From Sarcocystis neurona (lineage: Eukaryota > Apicomplexa > Conoidasida > Eucoccidiorida > Sarcocystidae): 64,000 bases of DNA. The notes beneath the pieces are model-generated. The model made no database searches. It saw nothing but the letters and a program-made list of their open reading frames with translations, and had not been told where the DNA came from. Shown piece after piece: positions 12,201 to 24,235 of the stretch. How positions within the stretch are numbered: the stretch's first letter is position 1; each line of letters starts with the position of its first letter. The DNA is taken from assembly GCA_000727475.1 (NCBI GenBank), contig KL647292.1, forward strand, positions 1,887,186 through 1,951,185, read 5' to 3'. The position numbers and the translations under genes were made by a program.

Positions 12201-14151
12201 TACTCGCAACGAGTGGCTTACCAGACGCCTGCTGCGCCTGCTGGTTCTGCTGAGGAAGAGTTCCTTGTGCCTCCGGAGCAGCAACGGCGCCAGAACGGGG
12301 CGTTTCTTTCGTCTTTTTCTGCGCCAGCTGCCTCTCTCTCACATTGTCCTCCACGTCACTGCTGCCCTCCTCGCTGCTACTCTCCTCCTCGCAACTGCTC
12401 TCCTCCTCGCTGCTGCTCTCTTGGACGCTCACGAATCCCGAAGGGCGGCCTGCTGCTGCGGTACCAGGCCGCTGCAGGACTCTCTCTGAAGAGACTTTCG
12501 GGACAGACGCAACTGTACCCGGGCAGTCGCCAACAGCAGGTGCTTCTGCACGCTCTGTGGCTGCGGTGCACGCCACCGTCTGGCCGAGAGTTTCCTTCGT
12601 GCTAACCGTCCTCTTGTCTGGAGCGCATCTCCGCTCTTTCCTAGCTTCAGCAAGAGCGACCCCAGCTGGTCCACTACCGGCTGATTTCCCCGTAAAACAA
12701 CCCTGCGACGCAGCACAGCCTTGACTGGGTTTACCACCAACGCTCGGAAGAGCTCCAGCAACGGCACCGCATCGACCTTTTCTCGTTGCGTCTAGGGTGT
12801 CCTTTCGAATCTCCCAGCACTCGCTTGAGCTGCGGCTATTGTTGCCTTGGGCGCCGCTGCTGCTGCTGCTACTGGTGCTGCTGCGCCGACTCTTATTCCG
12901 AATCCTGCTGACAGTCACCAAGACGTTTTTCCGAGTCGCCGCTTTTCGACTTAAGTGGGCTGCTTGTTTTGCCTTCTTCTTCGCAAGAGCCCTCAGTACT
13001 CTTCTGTGAGCAGCAGGTATACCAGACGCTGCTACTCCTTGAGTCCGTGCAGGCAACTGCGTCGCCACATCACCTTGATTACGCTGCACACAAGTCAGAG
13101 TGGCGTAAGATTCTTCAGTCCGCATCTCCTGCACTTTACGCCGTTTGCCAATGTGCTGCTGCGACGGGGTAGCAGCAGGTTTGTTTTGCGTTGCGAGTCG
13201 GCCGGGAGCAACCGCCTTTCCTTCCAGTTTGGTCCTGCTGGTACTGCGGTTCCTACGGCAGCCGCAGACACGAATTCCGGTGGAGCCCGCGACACTGCTC
13301 CTCTGAAGAGGAACACTTCCTTTATTATAGTATGCTACCGGATTATGACACGTATGCACAAAATTTAAAGCTCCGTCCGTGGAAGGGGCAGAATAAGAAA
13401 GTGGGTTGCTGTACGCCATGAAGGTACACGGCTCGGTGCCGGCCTTCGAGGTGCTTGAGCTTTCGGAAGGGGCAGGAGGCAACGACGAACCGAAGAAGCA
13501 GAGTTCTACATGATCGCCTTTTTCAAGCAGATGAAGCGGCTGATCATCAGGCAGAAGGGCGCCCTGCAGTCGCAGCACCACCATTGGGGACATCTTGCTC
13601 CAGAAAGGGATTTGCAAGCAGCGCCAAAAATCACAGCAGTTTCGCCGGGGGCACTGCGGAGACGGCTGCGGCTGGCCGTAAAGGAAATTGTGTGCCATAT
13701 TTGCGAGAACTGCTGCGGCCGCGTGAGGCACAGCAAAGTCGCCCTGGAAGAGGCTCTGTAGTAGCTGCTGTTTCAGGCTGCCGATCGTGGGCACTCGTCG
13801 CGCATCTGCAAAATACCAGAAGTCTGCTAGGTTCTGCCATCCGCTCTGTCTACTCCGGTAATACATCCCCTTGGCTGCGTGCCCCAGACCTTTTGCTGTT
13901 CGCTGCGCTGCAGGCGCCGCAGTTGAAAATGACTCGTATGCTGCATCTATGGTGCCTGCTGCTCCGTGTGATGCAACTGCAGGGCAAGAAGGGCTGTCCG
14001 TACTACCCGTCCGCACTCTTGGGACGTCGTCCTTCTTTGTCCACCACCAGGGAAAGCACAAAGCTCCGCTATCCATCTCCTCCTCGTCCCCGCCTTCTCT
14101 GCCGCAGCCGTCTGCCGGGAGACGAACGCGTACACCGACTCGGATTCTCAT
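9232..14151 (-). CDS. La-motif RNA-binding protein (LARP-like), 1,639 aa, single exon
   Basis: Single open frame from ATG at 14151 to a stop at 9232-9234. An in-frame TGA lies a few codons upstream of the ATG, and the ATG is preceded by AAA, supporting this start. The identifying domain is at the C-terminus. IRRALRRQVDYYFSPGNWQ (about residues 1460-1478) matches the first half of the La motif. NLDDVMAFPRMQGLSRDREF (about 1576-1595) matches the second half. An insertion of about 86 residues separates them. The La motif is a winged-helix fold that binds RNA 3' ends or poly(A) in La and LARP proteins. No RRM follows, since the protein ends about 45 residues later, which argues against genuine La. 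The rest is mostly low complexity: Ser/Glu acidic clusters (about residues 575-600), Gln-rich repeats, Ala and Ser runs. More conserved-looking blocks are EWLRVRLLHLVKSMPTLDAW in the middle and a Trp-rich N-terminus. LARP1- versus LARP4-type cannot be decided. Confidence 0.85.
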   Translation of the reverse strand: MRIRVGVRVRLPADGCGREGGDEEEMDSGALCFPWWWTKKDDVPRVRTGSTDSPSCPAVASHGAAGTIDAAYESFSTAAPAAQRTAKGLGHAAKGMYYRSRQSGWQNLADFWYFADARRVPTIGSLKQQLLQSLFQGDFAVPHAAAAVLANMAHNFLYGQPQPSPQCPRRNCCDFWRCLQIPFWSKMSPMVVLRLQGALLPDDQPLHLLEKGDHVELCFFGSSLPPAPSESSSTSKAGTEPCTFMAYSNPLSYSAPSTDGALNFVHTCHNPVAYYNKGSVPLQRSSVAGSTGIRVCGCRRNRSTSRTKLEGKAVAPGRLATQNKPAATPSQQHIGKRRKVQEMRTEESYATLTCVQRNQGDVATQLPARTQGVAASGIPAAHRRVLRALAKKKAKQAAHLSRKAATRKNVLVTVSRIRNKSRRSSTSSSSSSGAQGNNSRSSSECWEIRKDTLDATRKGRCGAVAGALPSVGGKPSQGCAASQGCFTGKSAGSGPAGVALAEARKERRCAPDKRTVSTKETLGQTVACTAATERAEAPAVGDCPGTVASVPKVSSERVLQRPGTAAAGRPSGFVSVQESSSEEESSCEEESSSEEGSSDVEDNVRERQLAQKKTKETPRSGAVAAPEAQGTLPQQNQQAQQASGKPLVASSRPASTHSDDSSSDASSTEESSSSSGEDAINARGALNGVRRFCGRMPAAVARAAAASVSRSSATTYMQQEERKTDISRARKADESAAAVGFASLHPPHSERAARRVGNISSCSQLRATPDCSPMFGGADGVGKAPCVREQGVHVNDKWYPRQQHQEEPQQQPQVERQRQQQGERQRQQQGERQRQQQQQEKQRQPHQMQDEQEQRRGASWQLLAFKTLEDRRLAAVQAGEWLRVRLLHLVKSMPTLDAWKTVFVEATDVPAGRIKLWELRQRGPADGRGNSVRDSSSNRNSNDSGSRVNGGDQASEGECTMHVPFRKVAATPKGGAGRWCDWSELAYICTATASEKVNAAEATRSPDTTAIPATGSTPGLASASLPAVAIAPTNGGDKAGHARESPTDNPRTVAAANVAAKAAGLAASGSPSAEMPQRSSAPLRYLPRRLLSLRKQSLNADCAAEGDGAAAVIEPTASHTSTKGTTGGSSRVCLQPSLPVSSSSSSTSHGDSSVTLPSTEKTDGSSVGTVVTNGLRSDDADAACDSLRQRKTAEASEGDTLGGATTLGGLPSSAAREKESEARTVACAAGSESQLTGAAAEGRGCSKAEDPILDLPSAARRTTEQRRTEAGGSGGSSAGVSAADLEKEQWEALISERLEIFLNEDEEALVASHPAAPTAAFHLPLPRELVQECSKRLESVRHNRRNVKNKQHSDSTSASCGSDRRSSRALSASSDQSNGAGTNTVHQCEFGKENEQQQRGREGSAEASASSAEESTGKINIIQSSSNGRIERIIPTENWKGFDCVKACALRVVGEQLQHIRRALRRQVDYYFSPGNWQRDVYLRSRAVPLSSSRCTRGSATSYRDGSDCSDTFCCAGEGAGVNAQEHTRTTTLTIGGDGSNVDVGGLTVPKAGSSGGDEKRAAEKEAVGEEKLAVNLDDVMAFPRMQGLSRDREFVAWCISSGGGLQHVGLETQGGTHWLVRNVATLQERTVTKVTRQQ
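11640..11712 (-). repeat. 24-bp coding minisatellite in the La-motif gene
   Basis: About three copies of a 24-bp unit encode a tandem octapeptide (approximately GERQRQQQ) within a longer Gln/Arg-rich tract. It is in frame, so copy-number change would alter the protein by 8 residues per unit. Confidence 0.85.
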
Positions 14152-17100
14152 TTTGCACGTTATGCAACTCCTTCATCACTCTCCTTTGCAGTAGCGCGCA
14201 GCCCGTCGGTTCAGTTCGTCTCTACCTGCGTGCTCGTGCTGCCGTGAGAGCTACGCCTGCTCGTGTTGCACAGGCTCTCAACAGGGCCTCATTCCGCCTC
14301 CTCTCACAGATGAAGTCTCACCTCCGCGCTCACGCCAAAAACCAGGCACAGGCTGTCGCTGAGGCGCCTCTATTCGTCTTTATGCAAGCAACTGGGACAG
14401 CCACGCTAATGTCGCCGCCTACGGTGCAGGTCACTGCCGCATGTACTGAGACGGAGGAATACGCCGTTGTTAGCTCTGCTGAGGCTCCTACTACGGCGGC
14501 TCCTAACCAGCTGCCGCCCGTGCGTTGTTGTAGCACGCGGCTCTCTACGTCCGTTCAGTCGGACGTGCTCAAACGACAATCCTTACAAAGCCACCCAAGA
14601 ATGGCGGAATAAACACATAGTCCAGTGGTGTTTTGCCACCCGCTATCCACCGGCGATTGACGGAACTAACACATAGTTGAACGGTGTTTCGCCACCCCAC
14701 AGTACTAGCAACGGATCTAAAGCTGTTAAGCATGCAGTACGGAGGTTCGCGCCGCTGCGATCGTCCGTCAAGACACTACTCGCTGCCTATAGCTACAAGG
14801 AACACTGTTTATCTAGCATTTACAGCAAATTATCCATAACACATCGAATTAAAAAAACCGTGGGCCGCTCGTGACCGAGTTCCCCGTCGTAATCTCTGGC
14901 GTCTTCCGATGCGTTGGACCCGCTGCCGCTACCGCTCCCGCCGGCTCATGCGACGGCGTACGCTGACGCACGAGTAGCCGTCCCCCGCCGGAAAGCCCGG
15001 ACATCAGCGGGTGACGCGATTAGCGGTCTAGGTAAAACTAGTCTGCATCTACGACCGTGTCCTCCGGACTGCGCCTGTTGGATGCTCTTCGTAGGTGTGC
15101 ATGTATATATATATATATGTATAGATATTCTCATAGATTAGAACTTGTGCGTAGTGCACCCTCCGACTCCCATAGCGCGCTCCCTCCCGGCGGTGTCAGC
15201 GCGTGATACTGTGGACACAGATTCCCCAGTAGGGAATCGCGGCGCGAAACGAATACATGTACATGATAGAACGCTTCAGCTCACGATTCATGGAATTGGT
15301 TGGAACTGTGTGGAATCAGTCACACTAATTTGGACACGTGCATTGTTAGCGCGAGCCGCTTTTCAAAAGTGCTGCCGATGCCCTTCGCCTGCGTGCCATT
15401 ACAACAAATATACTGTACTCAGCAACGCTTGCGGAAAGGGTTACATTGAAGTCGTTTAACAGTAACGTATCAGGCATTCAGTGGATGCGTACCACCCTGT
15501 GCTCGTGGAGGCTTTGACTGTCGGCGTGGTGAGGTTACGATGATGAGGTCAGCTAGAGCAGAGTACAAAACCACGAGATAGGGCGCTTGAGGCCCACCGG
15601 AAGTTTAGGACCTGCAGGCCGCTCTAACTTGGCTTGTCAAAGGTAGAACGTGACGAAACAGAGGGAACTATGGTGGCTGAAAAAGGACCGGTATACCGTC
15701 TGATTGACTAGGTTGGGAGATACGAACAACTCAACGCCTCCAGCAGGGGCCAACTCTTGTAGATATACACAGGATGTCCAGCAGTCCTACGGTGTGCACA
15801 TAGATTAGATGCTTGTAATATCAACTACGAATGTACGCCGGCGTTCAAGCGTTTCTTCCACTGCGTACACGTGCGCCACCTCGAATACGCTGACCTACGG
15901 GTTGACACGAATGATTGGGACAAGCGGTGGTGGTTCGTGGACAGGGAGTTTTCCGCACAGACAAATTTACGCGTCTTTCCCACTGGTCACGAACGTCTAT
16001 CTCTTCACGTCAGAATCCAAGGGCCCTACCTGGTGTAAAGCCCTCTGAGGACGAAGCACGGGCGTCCGCAACGTCCTCCTGATATTCTTACACCGGGCGG
16101 CATACGTAATCAGGCTCTGGCAGAAACCTGCTGTCTGCCGCACTGTACTGTGTCTCTGTAGGCACAATGTACTGGGCTGACGCACTCTCACCGCAAAGAC
16201 TCTACACTGCTTGGTGCGTTAAGCTTCACCATTTCGAGGAGTGAGTGTTTATGTAGCATTCGCGGATCGGAGCCCCAGAGTTCCTGTCTGACATTCTTTC
16301 ACGCTAAAAAGAGAGGTTGGCAACAGGCAGAGGACAAATCCACGTAGCCCCCCCACCAGGTGCGTCGCAAAGTAGCGGCAAGTGTGCACTTTACCCTCCT
16401 TCGCGTTTCACATCACATTGTCTGCCCAACAGGTTCTCATCGCCTACCCTTGATACTCGGCCAACGGGGTTGCTGACTGATATGCCTGGTGGGTGACTGC
16501 GTGTTCGCAGTTGTGTCACTTGCTCAACGGTTGAAACTGTAAATTTTGGGGGATGTGGAAGATGCCAAGTGATACGTTAGGTTTCCTTTTTCTGAGACGG
16601 AGGTCCCCTCGCGCTCTGACTTTGGGGAGCATTTTAATGGAAATACTGAAGCAGCTGTTCACCCAGCCATACGTGTCCCACCTGTCCTACAATTGACGGC
16701 GACATGGATGTTATATGTGGGGGGATTACGCTAGTGCAGGTAGCAGTATGCTCAGCTGCTAAGAGTTGTGCAGTCTCTCCACACCAATGCAACTGTATAT
16801 CAGAATAAGCTTCCACAGGGACAACCGCGTGCTATTCTGTTACCCTTCAGAGCGTATCCACTCACAACCAGTGGTGGTACTCACTGTGGGGGCAGCACGC
16901 GCCGGAGAAGCACAACAGCGCACCACATTGAAACTTGGAAGATAAAGAGGCGTGTCAGCAGGAGTATGCGCAACAGCTGCACGCATAGACAACCCCTGCA
17001 CCAACAGCGACAGTAAGAGCAGCAGCAACGACGGTAACCGAGACAGGAGAAGCAGCGACAGCGACAACAGCTGCTGCAGCAGCAGCACTGACAGCAACAA

Positions 17101-19104
17101 CAGGACGAAATCAATATTAGCAGTCGCAACGGTAGAATGGAAAGTGTCAAAACGAGCAAGAAGGCCGGCTGCGCCACAGACGGCGATCTCTCGTCACAGT
17201 AGGCGCGTGAGCAGGAAGGAGACACAGCATGGAGCAACAACGGTAATGGCTTGACGACTCGGGGCGGCGCGAGGCCGAAGCCATGTCTTCCCCGCATGCA
17301 GCAACCGCCAGGCTGCTGGAAGCCGTGCACGGGTAACTACAGGGACAGATGACCTGAGCGCGCACACGCGTAGACCCGCTGTCACAGTATACGCATTTTG
17401 ATGTCCGCCGGCTTTGCTGAATTCAATGAAATGCCACTGCATTTCTGGAAACCGCGGTTGTCTGGAGTGAAACCGACCTCTGCGTACCTACTACGGCAGC
17501 AACGCCTCCACTGCATACGGGTAACTATTTCGGTATCGTTTTGTGTGCACGTACGCTGGTTGGGCTCGCATGAAGCGAGGCAAACATTTGACTTCCTCGA
17601 CCTTTCGTAGACGACGAGGAAGGCATGTGATACGGGTGAACGCCACCGGCGGAGTCGCACTTTCACTACAGCTAACACATTTTTCCGTCTTTGACACATA
17701 CAGGGCACGAGTGAACTCAGACATAGCTGTCGCGGACCGAATTACTCAAATTCAGTCACCTTCCCCCCCCCCCCCACCGCTCGGTTTTGTCACTTGAGCT
17801 GCTCTTGAGTTCCCCGCGTGCCATCTCTCGCTTGTTCGCTTTGGTAACCGCCTCAGTTCCTGAATTAGTTGTGTCTTTCTCTTAACACCTTTTCGCCCCG
17901 CGTCGCAGAACGACTGTAGACCCCAGCGAGGTCAGCGGTAGCCGTGTGCGCTGTATCGTCATGGTTTCTCCGTGAAATGTCGCATTACTGCACCCCACAA
18001 AATATTTCGCGTGCCAAACCTGCACACCGCTCCTTGTCCAATCCTCTTCTGCTTGACGCGGCTGCTCCGCATAACCGCGTCCTACACAGCCGCACACACA
18101 GGCACTCACGAATCTTTTTTCCAGTCAATTACTTGTGCAGCATGTGTTAGCCAACCTGTCTCCTGGGCTTCAGGGTTATACGCAGACTTTTATTCTCTTA
18201 TGCCCTCGCTGTTCTGCCCTCTCGAGAAATACTCCGCCCTCGGGATGCGTTGTTGCCGTCTCTTCACAAGGCTCTGCTGTTTTCCCCCTGCATTCGACGC
18301 CTGGCTTCCTCATCTCTTCTGTTGCGTCGGAAGCGCAGGAAAGTACTTGTGTTGAGTAACTCCCTCCTATTGGTTTACTAGATATATATCCTTATGTGTT
18401 AATGCAGTGATGTTCTTCCCTAGGCTGAGTCCATGGACTTTACCCGTGCCGCCCCTTCCTCTGCTGTGCGAAGACTTGTGTGAAACAGAAGGGCGTCTGT
18501 TCGCTGTCCAGCTAAGCAATACCCCCTGCCTTCTTGAATTTAACTTCGCTTGGGGCACTGGCGCGAGATTAATATGCAGTACCACCAAGATGAGTTGAAG
18601 GTAGTGCCACTTTTCTCTGGGGAGGGTTTTCGAACGCAGGTTTGTCCAGTGTTTCTTTGAGGACTTCCTCTTTCCTTCTGTGCTGCTGCAGTCCATCCTC
18701 TCTGTACCTATTCTCTCTTCTCGTCTTTCCTCTTGCTTCTCCTTCCCTTCTTTCACTGCCTTCCCTCTTTTGCTTGCGTGCTGCGTGCGCCCCGTGGTGC
18801 ACCCGTGTTTCCTGTGTACCAGGCTGCCCATCCGGCACAACCTGAAATCAGTTCATATTTTTCCGCCAGCCTACTCAGGTCTGCTGCTACTGAGCATCCT
18901 TGGCCATCCGTTATCAGAAGAACGCACTTGTCGTATCCGCGGCAACTTTGTGTCCGTATCCCTACGCGTTCGCTGCGAGTGGCCCTGTGCTGATGTGGTG
19001 TCCTTTCCTTTCCACAGTCTCCTGCTATTGCCACGTTTGCAGCTCAATCCAGAGCGTTCTATTGAAATTGGTGCTACACCTTCACGACGCTGCGGGAAAC
19101 TGCC
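14152..19104. other. Intergenic region between two divergent genes
   Basis: The La-motif gene reads leftward and the UCH gene rightward, so both promoters should lie here. I recognise no gene. Small open frames exist, for example one starting ATG at 17401 and followed by a possible donor near 17520. None has homology I can name. A run of about 13 C bases lies near 17764-17777. 18640-18780 is pyrimidine-rich on the + strand, a common property of coccidian upstream regions. Confidence 0.5.
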
Positions 19105-22100
19105 ATGACAACGCCTCTCCCTGGTAACGCCGCGGAGACCGTGGGGGGTAAAGCACCACGGGTCAAATGGCTGCCGCTAGAAGCAGATCCGGTGCTCCTG
19201 GCGCAGTATGTAAATAGTCTAGGCGGACCGGTGAGCTGCGCTGTGGAAGCCGATGATGCGACGGAGAGGAGACATGAGGCGCCTGAAGCTGTACTCAGCT
19301 TTGAGGATGTCCTCTCTCTCGAAGACTGGGCTATCGACATGGCTCGCAACCCTACCGTTGCAGTGCTCTTAGTGTACCCCTTGCGGGAAGATGAACCACG
19401 GCAACAGCAGCCGCAGCAGCAACAGGCGAAAGGCGGCGCAGAGGAAATCTGGTTTACTAAACAGGTAACGCGGACGTGTTTTGAGGACGTTGCTCCTTTT
19501 CACAAAGCGACGCTGTGCGAATCTGGCCGTCTTGCGGGGGTTCCTCCCCGCGTGTGCTGCCACCTGCGTCGTTGCTGCCCTGCAAACGTCTCCCCTGTCT
19601 CATACAGTTCACTCTTCTACGACTTTTACTGCTGCCGCCGCTCAGTCCGAGAGCTCGCGAAACAACCGTAAAACACGAGTTGAACCGCTGCGAACATACC
19701 ACTTTTGCTAGTACGGACGCTGCGACTCCTGTTCCTGAGGAGCTGTTGCAGATGCTTTTCCATTTTATCAAGTTGTCCAACTACTGTTGCCGTGGCGCCA
19801 TGGCGGAAATCCTTCCCTCGTGATCTGTCCGTCGGTGCTGCTGCTCTGCACTCCGCGCACTGCTACTGGCACTGGTCCTATTGCTGTTGTTGCTCCCAAT
19901 GGAGAGACACTTGGATAAGACAACAAGCGCTGCGCTACCCTGGTAGACAGCAGCGTCTGTAGTTCTCACGACTGCGCAGAAACTATCAATGGACACGTGA
20001 TCGATACTGACCACACAGCTGCACATACCGTCTGGAGCTCCACTGACGGACAAGGTCTGCCTGTACATTGCCGTACGCATAACCCTCTTTCGATATATAT
20101 ATAGGTATATGTACGGATGTATACAGGTACATGTGCAAATGTACCAAAACATCCACCCGCATTCGTAACACCATGAGTACATGAACGTGTGCAACGAGTG
20201 GCACGCTCTCCTGCTTACGTGGGGCGCAACTTCTGTGGGACTTTGCCTGCGGCTTGAAGACGAACTTGTAGGAAAAGTAGAGCTACAGCTGCACGGATGG
20301 CTCTACGTATTCGTCTGTGCATCCAAGCATACATACGTATACTAGTCCTCTACACTTGTATAGAAAGCAGTGTTCTACGTGAGTTTTTGTCCGCTGGTTC
20401 TCTGCAAGCGTCTTCTTCTGTGTGCAGGTCGTCTGTGAATTTGTGGTACATGCGTATCATCTCGGTTGTCTTCACTAGGCAGCGGCTGTCTAATGACAGT
20501 ACGCCCCGCCGAGTTCTACCAACGTTTGAGCATAAGAAACCGAGTTCCCTCTCCCTTGTGCTGTGCATGCAGACGGTGGGAAATGCATGTGGGACCATCG
20601 CGCTGCTGCACTGCATCGCAAATTTGCCACGCGCTCGGTTCCCGCTGCAGCCAAACGGCATTCTTGAAACATTCTTCAGTAGGTGGCTGGCCTGCACAAG
20701 CCTTTTTCGACCAGCAGCAGAGCCAAAACATATGTGTACTACGCACTTATACATTATAGGTCATCTAAAGGTGTTTCTTACCCAGCAGCCAGGGGTGTAC
20801 AGGTAAGCATAGTTGTACACAAAGTATGCCGTGTGGAGACGGCTCTCCTTATTCTTTGAATAGGAGACAACGCGGGTTTTCGCCCTACACACGCGATGCT
20901 GTATAAATACCGCGGACCCTACAGATGCACCATCCGTGTGCCCTCCTAAGTTACGCTACACACATACACATGTGTTTACGTAGGTTGTAGCACAGCTGAT
21001 ACTGGAGCTTTCTTGCTGTAAGTTTTCGCAGTACATACGCGTGGCTCCAGGCGAACGCACTGCGTGCGCGTACTTCCGGCTTTTGGTGCAAGTGACAGCG
21101 GGGCTCCTCCAGCTGAAGCGGCTGTAGGCAGCTTGCAGCAATTAGACCTACTTAATCTGCAGAGATAGCAGAGAGTAGCGGGAATGTTAGCGGAAGCCCA
21201 TGCAGAGCACGCGCAGTACTTTGCCACCAACCCTACGACCGAAAGGACATCAAGAGAGACAGCAGGGAAGCAAGCCGGAGACAGGGTGCCTCTAGGACTA
21301 AAGGCAGTGGAGGCTACGTCGGGCGTGGCCCACACTGTAGGAGGGAAAAAATGCCTAACTTTGTGGACGGAACTCGTTTAAACGAGGTGTGTAGGGTAAC
21401 ACACTAGAAGGTATCGTGCCATTATACTCTTGTGCGAGGTTTCGTACGAGTACTATTTACGTTGTGGCCGGTTTGTTGTGCACAACCAGCTTCATCTGTT
21501 GCGCTAAGTGGGCCGGCCTGCGCCAATGTATACGGGAAGTTCTCGTCACATTAACATTTTCACTGCTAATGCTGCGTGCTTCCCGCTGCTTCGTCTCGGC
21601 GCTGGCCGTTGCTCTCCACACGTCAAAGTTCTATTGCATCGATTTTTTTCTCTACAAATGCCGCGTGCCGCTCAATGCGGACGTCGACGGACCATTTCTG
21701 CCCTGCCAGTGCCTCTGCAACCGCAGTATTTTGAAGGCGGTACATCCTGTCGCTGCTACGTTTAGTTGAGGTGCAGGCTTCCTGTTCTTTACCGTCAAAT
21801 ATTATTCTGTTCGTTTTGACCGCTCACTCCTTTTCCTTGCTGCCCCCACTGCCACTGTGCCTCCTGCGGCTCCGGCTCTTGCAGAGGAGACGGCGTCACT
21901 TTCGCCTGCAGGAAGGGCACGGGCTCTGGAGAAATCAACAGCGTTTGCCGCAGCGCACCACGCTTTCGAGACCAGAGGTCAGTCAGCTGTACCTGCACCT
22001 GACAAGGCCGACGTAGACACACACTACGTAACCTTTGTTTTCAACGAGAAATCAACTGAAATCGTCGAACTGGATGGACGCAAAAGCGGCCCCGTCTTCC

Positions 22101-22276
22101 ACAAATGCCCGCCGTCCGGAGGTGCAGCAGCAGATCATCCGCAACATCTGCTCAGGAGTGCCGCAGCAATCATTCGCGACGAATTTATTGCTAAAAGTCA
22201 AGGAGACCTGCGTTTTCAACTGATCGCCGTAGGGGACGCGCAAGCGGGTAGACAGCAGTGGCAGCTGCAGTTGTGA
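19105..22276 (+). CDS. UCHL3: Ubiquitin carboxyl-terminal hydrolase, UCHL3 type (peptidase C12)
   Basis: Three exons, 19105-19464, 20573-20678 and 21885-22276, join in phase (0, then 1) to give 285 residues; human UCHL3 has 230. Exon 1 has WLPLEADPVLLAQYVNSLG, the ubiquitin-groove start of the family, and ends ...IWFTKQ. Exon 2 opens with TVGNACGTIALLH, carrying the oxyanion Gln120 and catalytic Cys126. Exon 3 has DTHYVTFVF (catalytic His202) and ELDGRK (catalytic Asp219). All four active-site positions are therefore intact. The enzyme is a cytosolic cysteine protease that removes small adducts from ubiquitin and, in UCHL3 and the Plasmodium orthologue, from NEDD8. Extra length comes from a 20-25 residue acidic insert and a Gln-rich tract in exon 1 (CAG/CAA codons) and from a longer tail. 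The start ATG at 19105 is the first Met of the homologous frame. Donors are GTAACG and GTAGGT; acceptors GCATGCAG and CTCTTGCAG. Confidence 0.97.
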
Positions 22277-23710
22277 AGCGCATCGGACGAACTTAATAAC
22301 AGCAACCAACGCAGTGAACCTGCTACAACAGCAGCTCAGACAGGATTGAATACACGTCTCCCCAGCATTGGTGCATGACACAGCAACTAAATGGGGACTC
22401 GCATTCGCAGAAAATCCCGGGCAGCCGGCTCTCCCCGAAACTCACGGAAAAACTTACCCTGTGGCAGGTATCCTGACGTAGACGTATCTAACACGCTGAC
22501 GCTGCCTGCATAAATGCGAATACCACAGTAGTGGTACTTGCGGCGGATGTCGCAGCCGCAAGTGGACAGCAGCGGCCATTACACGGCAGCAGATCAAATA
22601 ATCTAGATGCGGTTCAGAACACGGAGAAGCTGGGAACCTTTGGCGACAGTGTATGCAGTGTCGACGCGAGGCCTTAGGTGGGTGCCGGTGCGCGTATTCG
22701 AAAGCGACGACAACTCGCTGTAATCGCACGTACGCAGGAGCATTCCGTGCGAGAGTTGCAGCAGGACATGGTAGTTTTGACTTACAAGATTGTTCTTATA
22801 TTGGTGAAATGCAAACCAGGAATCAGCCGCTTTGTTTCAAGTGTAGAACACGTTAGCAATGGAAGCACGAAGGCGGAACAACGCGCGAAAATGAAGGGAA
22901 GACGTCAAAAAAAGTAGTTCACTGGGAAGCGGGCAGGTTGAACTCATGTAGAGCACTTACCACTGCGTGCTCGCGCGCAATGACAATATCATTTCTTGGT
23001 GTGTCTCCGCGAGGTGAAAAGCACAATCACGGTGATTCAGGCCGCGTGCAAATTTTGTGCGGCGGATGCACACCCCCTTGCCTAATCGTCTCAGACGTTC
23101 TTCGGGGCCTTTTTCATGCCTCTGGTGGCGTCTGCCCCTTCAGCGGTCCTTCACGTCATTTCATCTAAAGCAACATCCAGCCGCAGAGAGGAAGGATCAT
23201 CGGGCCGCCTCCTACAGACATGTCGCTGTGTGCTGTACCTGTTGTACCAGACAGCGCAACGCAGCGTAGGCCTGTCCCCACATTGGGCAATCAGCAGGAA
23301 AGCTTCAACCAGCGACCAACCATACATCAGGCACTCTCTGCATTGAAAGGGAACACGCATGCGGATAGCGCAGTCACCTAGTGACCAACCTCATTCCCCC
23401 TACAATTCTGTGGAAAACCATGGTGCTTACGCAGTGGTCTCACGATTTGCTCACATTCAGCAATAGACCAACTGCGTCCAAGCATATGCGTGATGACACC
23501 TTGAAGTGGCTCCGTGTGTCAGTGCCGCCATAAACCGAAAAATGAAGTTTAGAAGAGTACGCGTTTCTTCACATCCACTGTGTGTGAACAGTTATTCCTT
23601 TTCACCATTGGGTTATCACTCCATACAGATTGAGAAGAATTTGATTCTGGATGATTCGCAGAAGCCGAGCCACTGTTGCTCTAACAACAGTTTACATGTC
23701 CTTTCTTTAG
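22277..23710. other. Spacer downstream of UCHL3, possible unassigned exons
   Basis: No gene recognised. A forward frame at about 22505-22670 is open and protein-like but ends at TAG, and a short basic segment sits at about 22690-22770. They could belong to the same transcript as the exon at 23711, but I could not build a phase-consistent chain. Confidence 0.35.
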
Positions 23711-24010
23711 AAACCCTACGAGAACGCCTGGCAGGATCCTGTCGTCTATTACCCACTTACGATCAATACAGGGAAGCCGGTCGCTATTCTTGACCCATCC
23801 TGGTCGACAATATTTAAGCGGCCTATCCATTGGTGCGTCCCTGCGCACCAGTTTCCACATGTCGATAACTTTCCTTTGTATTTCGAAAGGCACCTGCCCA
23901 ACCGCTCGTTGTTTTCGACCTTCGTCACCACCACAACGTCGCAGGCTGGAAATGCCTCGCTGCCTACAAAGCTGCCGCTCCAAGCGTGGAGGGCGCTAAC
24001 AAACACTTAA
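23711..24010 (+). CDS. Probable last exon of an unrecognised gene
   Basis: A 99-codon frame ending TAA (24008-24010) starts directly after a good acceptor (CTTTCTTTAG at 23701-23710). The product is well mixed in amino acids, without low complexity: it begins KPYENAWQDPVVYYPLTINT and continues through aromatic- and Pro-rich sequence (WSTIFKRPIHWCVPAHQF, FPLYFERHLPNRSLF). It does not look like a composition artefact, but I do not recognise the family. Upstream exons are not resolved. It faces the minus-strand candidate at 24236-24321 tail to tail. Confidence 0.5.
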   Translation, partial: KPYENAWQDPVVYYPLTINTGKPVAILDPSWSTIFKRPIHWCVPAHQFPHVDNFPLYFERHLPNRSLFSTFVTTTTSQAGNASLPTKLPLQAWRALTNT

Positions 24011-24235
24011 GGACCCAGTTCACAGTTAACACAACACTCTGGACTCACCAGAATCGTAATGCGTTGCGCCAGCGGATGGGTGGGTTGACTTTGCCAAAAC
24101 TGCACTTCTCAACGTTTCTGGAACGAAACTTTTTTAGATGGTAGCAGATTTTGTTTTCAAAAACCGGCGCCGGTACAGTTACATTCAACTACAAAACTCT
24201 GCGCCATAAACTTCACGAAGACTACTAGCAGAGAA

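Noticed and set aside
13455..14612. 385-codon plus-strand frame
   Set aside because: Antisense to the N-terminal part of the La-motif gene, whose minus frame has a supported start and a conserved domain. The plus frame is a compositional shadow.
18367..18840. 157-codon minus-strand Lys/Arg/Glu-rich frame
   Set aside because: Lies opposite a pyrimidine-rich upstream region of UCHL3. It reads as purine-tract composition (KEGKEKQEERREER), with no splice logic or homology.
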